The notes beneath the pieces were generated by a model, which saw only the letters and a program-made list of their open reading frames with translations, had not been told where the DNA came from and searched no databases. A stretch of DNA of 64,000 nucleotides, taken from contig CBFCZV010000005.1 in assembly GCA_965602855.1 (NCBI GenBank), positions 1 to 64,000 on the forward strand, written 5' to 3'. The first letter of the stretch is position 1; every line of letters starts with the position of its first letter. Both the position numbers and the translations under genes were made by a program. The DNA comes from LH-M37 sp965602855 (GTDB taxonomy: Bacteria; Pseudomonadota; Gammaproteobacteria; SZUA-229). Below, piece after piece: positions 1 to 8,258 of the stretch.

Positions 1-152
1 AGATAGCTGCATAACAGGTAGTACGAAGAACACTGGATACCATCCCTTAGGTTCGTAAACGGTGCATCCATGCACCACTACTCCGGCTCAAAAGCACACC
101 GGAATGACGGGTCTGTTATGAATTAGCACGCGGGAGTGAGAATCTTGTAGCC
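1..152. other. Intergenic segment with inverted repeats
   Basis: No convincing ORF was found here. Positions 61-76 form a perfect palindrome (GGTGCAT, CC, ATGCACC). Positions 82-86 and 99-103 form a second inverted pair (TCCGG/CCGGA). The segment could be a short dispersed intergenic repeat or the 3' flank of a neighbouring gene outside the window. No second copy of the whole element was seen in the window, so it is described rather than named. Confidence 0.35.
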
Positions 153-183
153 AAAAAAAAGCCCCGCAATGCGGGGCTTTTTT
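153..183 (-). terminator. Rho-independent terminator of cbbM
   Basis: A perfect 7-bp GC stem (161-167 with 171-177, AAT loop) is flanked by an A-run on one side and a T-run on the other, so it can act on both strands. It lies just after the cbbM stop codon and closes that transcript. Confidence 0.9.
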
Positions 184-201
184 ATCAACTGACCATTCGA
201 C

Positions 202-1590
202 TTATTTGTGAACGCCCAGTTTGTCTCTCCAGCCTGGGAACAATGCGTCAGCATCGTGCTCAAACGACTCGAATGCGCGAGCAAATTCGTTATGCTCTTT
301 TGCGTATTCGATTGGATCAGCACCAGTTTTCCAGCAATCATATGCTTGATGCAATGATATCGCACCAGCAGCAGGAGAATCGATGTGACCGTAAGAACCA
401 CCACCAGAAGTGTTGATTACGTTACCGTGACCCAGATTCTCGAAGAAACCAGGAAGACGTAGCGCATTCATACCACCAGAGATAATTGGTGTAGTTGGTT
501 TCATGCCGTTCCATTTCTGGAAGTACTCAGGTCCTTGACACTCGTCACGCTCAATCATGTAAGCGATGATTTTATCTTCCTGACCGCCTTCCATTTTGCC
601 GTAGCCCATTGTACCCACGTGGATACCAGAAGCACCCATAAGACGTGACAATTTAGCTAGAACGTAAGCAGTGTAACCACGCTTAGAAGAAGGAGAAGTC
701 ACAGCACCGTGACCTGCACGATGGTAGTGTAAGTACTGAGCAGGGTAGTTACGACGTGCAGTTGTAACCATACCTGGGCCACCAACATAACCGTCAACAA
801 GGAACGCTAAGCGAGGTGCATCTTCACCGAATAACTCAAGACCGAAGTCAGCACGAGCACACATTTCGTGGTGATCGTCTGCAGTGATGTTCATAGAGAA
901 GATTTTAGCTTCGCCAGTTTCGTCCTGCGCACGCTTCATAGCGTCATGTACAAGAGGAAGAACTTTCTTCATTGGACAGAAAACCTGGTTACCTTGAGGC
1001 TCGTCATTCTTGATGAAGTCACCACCTAACCAGAAAGAGTAGGCAGCAGCTGCAAATGGCTCAGGGCGTAAACCAAGCTTAGGCTTGATGATAGTACCAG
1101 CGATGTAACCACCGTTTTCACGTGGGCGACCTAGCGCATTCCACAAGTCAGTGATATCCATTGCAGGACCGTCGAACAGGTTCAGCATCTTAGGTGGAAC
1201 GTAGAAGTCGTACATCTGAGAATTCTTGATGTCACCCATGCCCTGGTTGTTACCGATAGCAAGAGTAAGGAAAGAAACGATCATAGCGCGACCGTCGATT
1301 ACGTTACGGTCGAACAGGTCGTTCGGGTAAGCAATCTTCATGATGCCTTTAGCTTCATCGATTGAGTAAACTAATGCGTCAACACCTTTGGTGAAATCGT
1401 CAGTAGTTGATACTTCAACGTTAGTACCAGTTGAAGACTCAGCAGCAAAGTGAGCTGCAGCTTCCAGGTAACCGTAACCTTCTGCAGGTTCCATTGTGTA
1501 AGCAACCAAGATGTGTTTGCCATCAGCAAGCAGCGTATCTTCGTTCAAGCTTAGGTCTGAATAGCGACCAGTTTGATCTAATAAAGCCAT
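202..1590 (-). CDS. cbbM: Ribulose-1,5-bisphosphate carboxylase/oxygenase, form II
   Basis: Form II RuBisCO adds CO2 to ribulose-1,5-bisphosphate and works as a large-subunit-only enzyme suited to high CO2 and low O2. The 462-aa length is typical. Visible active-site elements are IIKPKLGLRP (catalytic Lys169), GGDFIKNDEPQG (carbamylated Lys194), HYHRAGH (His290) and the loop-6 motif GYGKMEGG (Lys332). No small-subunit gene follows it. The gene is last in the minus-strand cluster behind cbbO and a 150-aa unknown. It has a 273-bp upstream gap with a candidate CbbR site, so it probably has its own promoter. A strong terminator follows. The family assignment is very secure. Confidence 0.98.
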   Translation of the reverse strand: MALLDQTGRYSDLSLNEDTLLADGKHILVAYTMEPAEGYGYLEAAAHFAAESSTGTNVEVSTTDDFTKGVDALVYSIDEAKGIMKIAYPNDLFDRNVIDGRAMIVSFLTLAIGNNQGMGDIKNSQMYDFYVPPKMLNLFDGPAMDITDLWNALGRPRENGGYIAGTIIKPKLGLRPEPFAAAAYSFWLGGDFIKNDEPQGNQVFCPMKKVLPLVHDAMKRAQDETGEAKIFSMNITADDHHEMCARADFGLELFGEDAPRLAFLVDGYVGGPGMVTTARRNYPAQYLHYHRAGHGAVTSPSSKRGYTAYVLAKLSRLMGASGIHVGTMGYGKMEGGQEDKIIAYMIERDECQGPEYFQKWNGMKPTTPIISGGMNALRLPGFFENLGHGNVINTSGGGSYGHIDSPAAGAISLHQAYDCWKTGADPIEYAKEHNEFARAFESFEHDADALFPGWRDKLGVHK

Positions 1591-1725
1591 AGTTCTATTT
1601 CTCTATAGTTAGTTAATCGAAAATTCTGTCGCCACATCTAAGTTTGATGCACTCAAAGCCAGGAGCAGCGAGAAAGTGGGGCTACTATACGGAAGCACTT
1701 TCATAATGAATATTCAGTGTTTTTG

Positions 1726-1749
1726 ATAAGGACGATAAGAAATCCTTAT
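1726..1749. promoter_or_regulatory. Candidate CbbR operator upstream of cbbM
   Basis: A 7-bp inverted repeat, ATAAGGA (1726-1732) and TCCTTAT (1743-1749), has a further ATAAG at 1735-1739. It sits about 135 bp upstream of the cbbM start. The same ATAAG/CTTAT words recur in the cbbL-cbbR intergenic region. LysR-type regulators bind interrupted dyads, so a CbbR site is a reasonable inference, but no binding is shown. Confidence 0.45.
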
Positions 1750-1863
1750 GTTTTATATGTATATATAAAACAATGGCTTAGCATTAGTGGTTGCTAATAC
1801 TAGTAATACGATCGATTCTGGTTCGTATTTATGAGGGGTTTGAAGGGATATTGGAGGTCGAAT

Positions 1864-2316
1864 TTATTCCTTTTTGAATGGCAGCACGCTGGATTTTTCT
1901 TCGGGTAGTTCTTTATCCAGTAGTTCACCCAGCATTAATTCCATGGCTTCCAGTGTGCGGTTCAGAATCATTGAGGCGGCATAATGGAAAAAGCGGATTT
2001 CACACTGGATGGGTTCGTGCAGGGCATCGCGTTGCTCAATCTCAAAATTAGTCCAGGCGACAACGGGGACATCATTGAGCACGGTATCAACAATGATCCA
2101 GGCATCCTTTTGAATAATCAGATCAAGGTGTTTTAATTTTGGTATCTTTAATCGAATCTGATCACCCAGATGCTTTAGCGCTGTCTGCACATGATTGAAA
2201 TATAAGGCGTCAACTTTTCCTAGTCTGGATCCCAGTTGTGGTACTTCATCGTGACGCGTATATAAAGGTGTCTCTGTCATCGGATTAATTAATATCTGTT
2301 GTGCAAGTAGTGCCAT
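1864..2316 (-). CDS. Conserved-looking protein of unknown function in the RuBisCO cluster
   Basis: A 150-aa protein that I do not recognise. It starts 12 nt after the cbbO stop with a good ribosome-binding site (GGGATGA), so it is almost certainly co-translated with cbbQ-cbbO. That spacing also supports the 2316 start over an internal Met at residue 13. It has no signal peptide or membrane segment. The N-terminal half is mixed polar (residues 30-70, Lys/Leu-rich). The C-terminal third is a predicted helix rich in Leu and Glu, ending in a charged tail. Its position suggests a role in RuBisCO assembly, activation or CO2 supply. That is inference from context only. Confidence 0.8.
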   Translation of the reverse strand: MALLAQQILINPMTETPLYTRHDEVPQLGSRLGKVDALYFNHVQTALKHLGDQIRLKIPKLKHLDLIIQKDAWIIVDTVLNDVPVVAWTNFEIEQRDALHEPIQCEIRFFHYAASMILNRTLEAMELMLGELLDKELPEEKSSVLPFKKE

Positions 2317-2328
2317 GATTCATCCCAA

Positions 2329-4686
2329 TTAGGCGGTCAGTGAGGCAAACAGCGTTGGTAGCTTTTCGGGCAATCGATCGACATTGTCGATAATGGTGTA
2401 ATTATTTTCACCAAAGATACGCTTCACATAATTATCTGCATTCGGGTCGAGCGTTAAACAATACGTTAATACGCCAGTGCCATAGAGCTCTTCTACCGCC
2501 TTTTTGGTGTCGTGGCGCAAATGCTGCGGATCACGTTCGTCGATATCCGCCGGTTCGCCATCGGTGACCAAAAGAATTAATTTACGTTTTTCCTGTTGTT
2601 TCAATAAATGATGGCCCGCGTGACGCAATGCTGTGCCCATGCGTGTCGACAAACCGCCTTTCATGCCAGCAAGACGTGATTTTGCATCATCATCAAAATT
2701 TTGATTAAAATCTTTGAAACGATAATATTGAACATCATGTCGACCATCGGATGCAAAACCATGTAATGCAAAAGGATCGCCGATACCGTTTATTGCAGTT
2801 GATACTAATGTGGCTGCTTCTCGGGTTAATTGCAGTACGGTTTTATCCGAACCCTGCATGGCTTCGTTAGTGGATTCGGATAAATCCATCAACACCACCA
2901 CAGACAGATCACGATTTTTAACCACGTTTCGCATGGTAATGCGTGGGTTGGGTTGTTCACCCATACGTAGTGAAATCATGGCATCAACAGCCGCGTTGAT
3001 ATCGATTTCGTCGCCGTCTTCCAGGCCACGTTGTCGCTGCACACCTTCCGGTGTTAACAAATCAATAATCTGTTTGATGCGATGTGCCACCGGTTTGTAT
3101 TCGGTCAGGATGTCATTGATATCATCTGGGTCACCCTTGGGTTGACGGCGCTCATAAACCGTAGCCCAGTCGGGACGATGCAACTGAATCTGGTAATCCC
3201 ATTCCTGATAATGGAAGGGATCTGAAACTGGTTCCTTGCCCCACATATCATTGAAACTGATTTGCTCATCGGTGAGATTATCTTCGTAAGGACGCATATT
3301 GGTTTCACAGGTCCAGATTTCCTGCGCATCATCACCGGCCAGTTCACAGTCAACTTCGTTGGCCATTTCGATTACGCTAACGGTTTTACGCACCTGACGT
3401 TGACTGGCTGAAACATATTCAAACTCAACATTCGAATCGAATTCTGCAAATTCCCAGACATAGCGATTGTCATCGCGGTAAGGAATGCGAATGCGCTCAA
3501 GAATACGTAAACTTGGAACGTTCTTACGAGACATAAACAGGTTGAATAACTCCATACCCATGTGCCATGAGTAATTGTTATCATCCTGTTTTTCTTCTAT
3601 TTCCGCGTGGAAACGTTGAACCAACTCGGTAACTTGTTCGTCACCTGTAGTAATAGAACTATCAAGCAGCATGTGTGCGATATGCTCCAGCTCTTTCATT
3701 GCAGGGTGTTCTAATTCTTCATCGTCATCGGCAATTTTTAATAAAGAAATCCACAATTTCTTCAGACCAGGAAACTCTTTTGTCGCTTTATATTCCACGC
3801 GTGCATCTTCAAAAAAACCGATGAAGAACATTTGTGCCGGGCTGAGTTGTTCTGCGGAAATGGCCGAGTCGGAATAACACATGTGTGCTGCCATATGTGC
3901 TGCAGTTGCACGGTATAACTCCAAACCAGCAATCTTATTATCATCCGAACCTACATCATCAACCGCATCGGGCATGTGCAGAATACGATGTTCGATATAA
4001 GGACGGAAATCAGTGTAATCAGCACCGGTGGGGCGCAGGAAAAAATCACGAGCCCATAAAGCACGTAGGTAAAAATTCAGTTTACGTTGTACTTTTATAA
4101 ACAAAACACCGCGACGTTCTTTTTGTAGCATCGCCAGTGAATCTGCTGATTCCAGATTAAAGTACTTTGTCAGATTATTAAAATCACGACGATAAGCCTG
4201 AGCACCAAAATTAGCCCAGCGGCGTAATCCACTTAAGGTTAGCTTGTCCAGTAATTCGTCCATGTGATTAAGCATGGGACGTAAACCACGTGCCGCAGTT
4301 GAGGAAAACTGGTGAATAAAAGTCAGATAACCGCGTAATAATTGTGCATCACCCAGGTTGCGAGAAGCTGAAGGCAGACTGCTAAATAGCAAAGATATTA
4401 CTTCACCCGAAGTCATCGAAGATAATTTCATTGCTGAAGTTATGCAATCATCGATAACGTCTTCACCGCATTCTTTGGCGACCAGTGGCATCTCCTGAAG
4501 GTAGGTAATGACCAGATCAGAACCGCGACCCAGATTGCACAAGGCCTTGGCACCCGTCATATAGGTTTCTAAACCAGTAGGCGACATAATGCGCGCAGCT
4601 TCATGGAAGGTGCTGTTCAGTACATCACGCACTTCTGGAGCAACGTCCTGTAACTGCTCTTCGTAATCTTCGAGTTTAATGCTCAT
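2329..4686 (-). CDS. cbbO: RuBisCO activation protein CbbO (von Willebrand factor A domain)
   Basis: CbbO is the adaptor partner of the AAA+ motor CbbQ. Together they act as a RuBisCO activase that removes inhibitory sugar phosphates from the active site. The 785-aa size fits the family. The C-terminal third is a von Willebrand A domain with a MIDAS motif, MDLSEST, near residue 599 (DxSxS metal site). The long N-terminal region is the CbbO/NorD-type helical part. It lies downstream of cbbQ in the usual order, with a 93-bp gap. NorD proteins are close relatives, but the RuBisCO context settles the name. Confidence 0.94.
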   Translation of the reverse strand: MSIKLEDYEEQLQDVAPEVRDVLNSTFHEAARIMSPTGLETYMTGAKALCNLGRGSDLVITYLQEMPLVAKECGEDVIDDCITSAMKLSSMTSGEVISLLFSSLPSASRNLGDAQLLRGYLTFIHQFSSTAARGLRPMLNHMDELLDKLTLSGLRRWANFGAQAYRRDFNNLTKYFNLESADSLAMLQKERRGVLFIKVQRKLNFYLRALWARDFFLRPTGADYTDFRPYIEHRILHMPDAVDDVGSDDNKIAGLELYRATAAHMAAHMCYSDSAISAEQLSPAQMFFIGFFEDARVEYKATKEFPGLKKLWISLLKIADDDEELEHPAMKELEHIAHMLLDSSITTGDEQVTELVQRFHAEIEEKQDDNNYSWHMGMELFNLFMSRKNVPSLRILERIRIPYRDDNRYVWEFAEFDSNVEFEYVSASQRQVRKTVSVIEMANEVDCELAGDDAQEIWTCETNMRPYEDNLTDEQISFNDMWGKEPVSDPFHYQEWDYQIQLHRPDWATVYERRQPKGDPDDINDILTEYKPVAHRIKQIIDLLTPEGVQRQRGLEDGDEIDINAAVDAMISLRMGEQPNPRITMRNVVKNRDLSVVVLMDLSESTNEAMQGSDKTVLQLTREAATLVSTAINGIGDPFALHGFASDGRHDVQYYRFKDFNQNFDDDAKSRLAGMKGGLSTRMGTALRHAGHHLLKQQEKRKLILLVTDGEPADIDERDPQHLRHDTKKAVEELYGTGVLTYCLTLDPNADNYVKRIFGENNYTIIDNVDRLPEKLPTLFASLTA

Positions 4687-4779
4687 AGATAAAAGACCCT
4701 TAACGCGAAGTTATAAACGAGATGCAATAAAGTCTATCGAGTCAGCATCTCTTTATAACCAGGCATTTTAGTTTTTCTG

Positions 4780-5595
4780 TTAACCAAAGAACGTCTGCAC
4801 AGCAGCGTCTAAAGTATCGCGCATATCCGGATCATCCGTTAATGGAGTCACCATGGTCATGCTACAGGCGACTTCAGGCACAATGCCTTCATGAATTAAC
4901 TGACCGGCGTAAACTAGCAGACGCGTTGAGATACCTTCGTCAAGGCCATGGCCTTTCAGGTTACGCGCACGATGTGCAATTTGAACCAGTTTTTCGGCAG
5001 TGGCTTTATCTACGCCCGATTCTTTTGAGACAATTTCAACTTCGATCTCTACACCTGGGTAATCAAAATCCAGACCACCAAAACGCTGCTTGGTTGATTG
5101 TTTGAGATCTTTCATCAAACTCTGATAACCCGGGTTATAGGAAATCACCAACTGGAAATCAGGGTGAGCCTGAATCAGTTCGCCTTTTTTATCCAAAGGC
5201 AAGCTACGGCGATGGTCGGTCAATGGATGAATCACAACCGTGGTGTCCTGGCGTGCTTCAACCACTTCATCCAGATAACAAATCGCACCCATTCTAGCGG
5301 CGGTTGTCAAAGGGCCGTCCTGCCACTTTGTACCATCTTTATCTAATAGAAAACGACCGACTAAATCAGAAGCCGTCATGTCTTCGTTACAGGCAACGGT
5401 GATGAGTGGTTTGCCTAATTTATAGGCCATGTGCTCAACGAAACGTGATTTACCACATCCGGTTGGGCCTTTTAACATCATCGGCATGCGTACGTTATAA
5501 GCCGCTTGGTAGCGCTCGACTTCATCGGCTACTGGCTCGTAATACGGCTCATCTTTAATTATGTACTGCTGAGGATCGACTGTTAGTTCTGACAT
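4780..5595 (-). CDS. cbbQ: AAA+ ATPase CbbQ, RuBisCO activase motor (MoxR family)
   Basis: This is a cytoplasmic AAA+ ATPase of the MoxR/NorQ/CbbQ group that forms a hexamer and drives CbbO-dependent RuBisCO reactivation. At 271 aa it has Walker A GPTGCGKS (residues 43-50) and Walker B ICYLDE (105-110), and its length is typical. It sits between the 103-aa unknown and cbbO, both on the same strand. NorQ would be the alternative name, but the adjacent RuBisCO genes and cbbO make CbbQ clear. One CbbQO pair serves a cluster containing both form I and form II enzymes. Confidence 0.95.
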   Translation of the reverse strand: MSELTVDPQQYIIKDEPYYEPVADEVERYQAAYNVRMPMMLKGPTGCGKSRFVEHMAYKLGKPLITVACNEDMTASDLVGRFLLDKDGTKWQDGPLTTAARMGAICYLDEVVEARQDTTVVIHPLTDHRRSLPLDKKGELIQAHPDFQLVISYNPGYQSLMKDLKQSTKQRFGGLDFDYPGVEIEVEIVSKESGVDKATAEKLVQIAHRARNLKGHGLDEGISTRLLVYAGQLIHEGIVPEVACSMTMVTPLTDDPDMRDTLDAAVQTFFG

Positions 5596-5643
5596 GATAA
5601 GGCCTCTGTTTTATCGTTCTTCATTCATTGTTAATAAGATAAA

Positions 5644-5955
5644 TTACTTTTCGTCTTCGGTTTCAACTTCACCGCTCCAGCCAGCTTCTCTTGCTAACTC
5701 TACGGCTTCGCCATGAATTTTTTGGTGTCGTTCAAACAAATCGCTGGGCAAATGGCTTACCAGACAACCGTATTTGTCCCATTCGTTATTGACCTTATCT
5801 AATAGCGCATCAACACCGGCAAAGTTCCAGCCTTCACAGGTTTCACTTTCTTCGAGCAAGCCAAATACCCATGCATCGCGGATGAGTTTGCCAATCGTGG
5901 TCATACCACCATTAACATCGTTATTTATTCCAACATATTTATCTGGTCTTGCCAT
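5644..5955 (-). CDS. Small protein of unknown function between cbbS and cbbQ
   Basis: A 103-aa acidic soluble protein with no signal peptide or membrane segment. I do not recognise a named domain. The middle contains a Trp/Gly-rich stretch (ETCEGWNFAGVD, about residues 38-49) and the C-terminus is very acidic. It lies 48 bp upstream of cbbQ on the same strand and about 170 bp after cbbS, separated from cbbS by a strong terminator. It is therefore probably the first gene of a cbbQO unit. A role in RuBisCO folding or activation is plausible from position, but nothing in the sequence proves it. Confidence 0.8.
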   Translation of the reverse strand: MARPDKYVGINNDVNGGMTTIGKLIRDAWVFGLLEESETCEGWNFAGVDALLDKVNNEWDKYGCLVSHLPSDLFERHQKIHGEAVELAREAGWSGEVETEDEK

Positions 5956-6067
5956 AGTTAGTGTCCTAATGTAAATGAGCTGCAGTTTAAAAAATCTAGC
6001 TGCGTATTATCCATTTTAAAAATACAAAATGTATTTATATATTTTTAAAATAAATAACATGCTTGAT

Positions 6068-6107
6068 AAAAAAGCCCCTGTCTGCTGTTGCAGGTCAGGG
6101 GCTTTTT
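6068..6107 (-). terminator. Strong bidirectional terminator after cbbS
   Basis: A perfect 10-bp stem (AAAGCCCCTG at 6071-6080 with 6096-6105) is topped by an inner CTGC/GCAG hairpin. A-runs and T-runs flank both sides. It lies 21 bp after the cbbS stop and separates highly expressed cbbLS from the cbbQO genes. Confidence 0.9.
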
Positions 6108-6127
6108 GGACTAACCCCGTTGTTTCT

Positions 6128-6487
6128 TTATACGGAAACGCCGCGGTAAATAACCATTGCTGTACCCGCAGACTGTTTGAAGTTGTCAAAGCCCATCAAA
6201 CGAACGTGATTGTTTGGATGTGCTTTATGACAGTTTTCAAGTTCAGCCAGGATGGCATCAACATCAGTCTCACCAAACATCGGTAGTTTCCACATGTACC
6301 AGAAGTTACTTCTAGTATTATCTGGTTCAGTGTGTTCGATACCCGGATTCCAGCCTTTATCAACGATATACTGAATTTGCGCACGAGTTGACTCTACAGT
6401 CAGTGGTGGCAGGTATGAAAAAGTTTCATATTTACGGCTTGCAGCAGCATCGCTCAAGCTTGAATTGTAATCTTGTACATCACTCAT
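6128..6487 (-). CDS. cbbS: RuBisCO form I small subunit
   Basis: The small subunit caps the L8S8 form I holoenzyme. The 119-aa protein shows the usual family features, including the N-terminal tyrosine/proline segment (ETFSYLPPLT) and the RSNFWYMWKLPMFG region. A clear ribosome-binding site (AGGAG) sits about 7 nt before the ATG. It lies 94 bp after cbbL on the same strand, as expected for a cbbLS operon, and is followed by a strong terminator. Identification is secure. Confidence 0.97.
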   Translation of the reverse strand: MSDVQDYNSSLSDAAASRKYETFSYLPPLTVESTRAQIQYIVDKGWNPGIEHTEPDNTRSNFWYMWKLPMFGETDVDAILAELENCHKAHPNNHVRLMGFDNFKQSAGTAMVIYRGVSV

Positions 6488-6581
6488 GTGATTTACTCCT
6501 AAATTAATTTCGAATTCTTTAAACGTTTAATAATAAGTTTGGATTTGCAGGGCAGCTTACGCCGCCCTGCAGTTATTCAAA

Positions 6582-8000
6582 CTACTTATGGCTAACGTCC
6601 AGTTTGTCGACTGTGTCAAATTCAAACTTGATTTCTTTCCAAGTTTCCATAGCGGCTTTAAGCTCTGGGCTAGATTTCGCAGCCCTGGTAAGAATATCCT
6701 TACCTTCTTTCTCAAGCTCAACACCAGAGTTACGTGCTTCAACACAAGCTTCAACCGCAACACGGTTAGCAGCAGCACCTGCAGCGTTACCCCAAGGGTG
6801 ACCTAATGTACCGCCACCAAACTGTAGACAAGAATCATCACCGAAGATGCTAACCAGTGCAGGCATGTGCCATACGTGGATACCACCAGAAGCAACAGGA
6901 ATTACACCTGGCATAGCGCCCCAATCCTGGTCGAAGAAGATACCGCGTGAACGATCTTCTTTGATGTATGAGTCACGCATAAGATCGATCCAACCCAAAG
7001 TTGCATCACGGTCGCCTTCCAACTTACCAACAACCGTACCTGAATGAAGGTGATCACCACCAGACAGACGCAATACTTTAGTTAGTACACGGAAGTGAAT
7101 ACCGTGGTGCGGGTTGCGATCAAGTACAGCATGCATAGCACGATGAATGTGTAACAACATACCGTTGTCCTGACACCATTGAGCTAGCTGAGTGTTTGCT
7201 GACAAACCACCAGTCAGGTAATCATGCATGATGATAGGTGCGCCGATTTCTTTAGCGTACTCAGCACGTTTCATCATTTCGTCAGATGTAGGCGCTGTAA
7301 CGTTCAAGTAATGACCTTTACGCTCACCAGTTTCAGCTTCAGCTTTATGGATTGCTTCCATTACGAAGTCAAAACGATGTCTCCAACGCATGAATGGCTG
7401 TGAGTTAACGTTCTCGTCATCCTTAGTGAAATCAAGACCGCCGCGTAAACCTTCGTAACAAGCACGGCCGTAGTTTTTAGCAGACAGACCCAATTTAGGC
7501 TTAATAGTACAACCCAATAAAGGACGACCGTATTTATTCAAGATATCACGTTCAACCTGAATACCCTGTGGTGGTCCATTACAGGTCATCACGTAAGCAA
7601 TTGGGAAGCGAATATCTTCTAAACGAAGCGCACGTAGTGCCTTAAAGCCGAATACGTTACCCACTAAAGAAGTCAGTACGTTTACAACTGAACCTTCCTC
7701 GAACAGATCGATTGGGTAAGCAACGAAAGCGTAGAAACAGGTATCGTCACCTGGTACATCTTCAATCGCATAAGCGCGACCTTTGTAGTAATCCAGATCG
7801 GTTAACAGGTCAGTCCATACAGTCGTCCATGTACCCGTTGAAGATTCAGCCGCAACCGCAGCTGCTACTTCTTCACGGGGTACACCATCCTGAGGGGTGA
7901 TTTTGAAACAAGCTAAAAGATCGGTGTCTTTTGGCGTGTATTCGGGCATCCAATAAGTTTCGCGGTATTCTTTAACACCTGCGTCGTAAGTTTTAGCCAT
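6582..8000 (-). CDS. cbbL: RuBisCO form I large subunit
   Basis: This catalytic subunit of form I RuBisCO has 472 aa, the normal length. Active-site motifs visible are TIKPKLGL (residues 165-172), GGLDFTKDDEN (carbamylated Lys193), HIHRAMH (284-290), GDHLHSGT (His319) and loop 6 VVGKLEGD (Lys326). The proteobacterial sequence with linked cbbQ/cbbO points to form IA of the cbbQ-linked type. No carboxysome shell genes are present in the window, consistent with a cytosolic enzyme. The ribosome-binding site AGGAGAT is well placed. Expression is probably controlled by the divergent cbbR. Confidence 0.98.
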   Translation of the reverse strand: MAKTYDAGVKEYRETYWMPEYTPKDTDLLACFKITPQDGVPREEVAAAVAAESSTGTWTTVWTDLLTDLDYYKGRAYAIEDVPGDDTCFYAFVAYPIDLFEEGSVVNVLTSLVGNVFGFKALRALRLEDIRFPIAYVMTCNGPPQGIQVERDILNKYGRPLLGCTIKPKLGLSAKNYGRACYEGLRGGLDFTKDDENVNSQPFMRWRHRFDFVMEAIHKAEAETGERKGHYLNVTAPTSDEMMKRAEYAKEIGAPIIMHDYLTGGLSANTQLAQWCQDNGMLLHIHRAMHAVLDRNPHHGIHFRVLTKVLRLSGGDHLHSGTVVGKLEGDRDATLGWIDLMRDSYIKEDRSRGIFFDQDWGAMPGVIPVASGGIHVWHMPALVSIFGDDSCLQFGGGTLGHPWGNAAGAAANRVAVEACVEARNSGVELEKEGKDILTRAAKSSPELKAAMETWKEIKFEFDTVDKLDVSHK

Positions 8001-8137
8001 TGCTAGATCTCCTGGTTTTTATTAATCGGGGTTGATTTCATACCGTGAGGTATGAGCTCGGACCCGGTAAGTGCATCAACGAGTACGAGTATAATGAGAA
8101 CGATTATCAAAACAATTCAGTATTTTTGATCTATATG

Positions 8138-8226
8138 ATAAGTATTTACTTATGCGTAACTTTTTTAACATGGTGTTTACTTATGATTATAAGGTGAAAT
8201 GATCTTATCTATAAAGAATGACTTAT
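8138..8226. promoter_or_regulatory. Cluster of CTTAT/ATAAG dyads between cbbL and cbbR
   Basis: A 16-bp perfect palindrome (ATAAGTA, TT, TACTTAT; 8138-8153) is followed by CTTAT/ATAAG pairs at 8180-8193 and further CTTAT words at 8204 and 8222. The array fills the divergent cbbL-cbbR promoter region, where a LysR-type regulator normally binds. The words match those upstream of cbbM. CbbR binding is inferred. Confidence 0.5.
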
Positions 8227-8258
8227 AGTCATTGCTGCTAATATGGTATATTGCTTAT

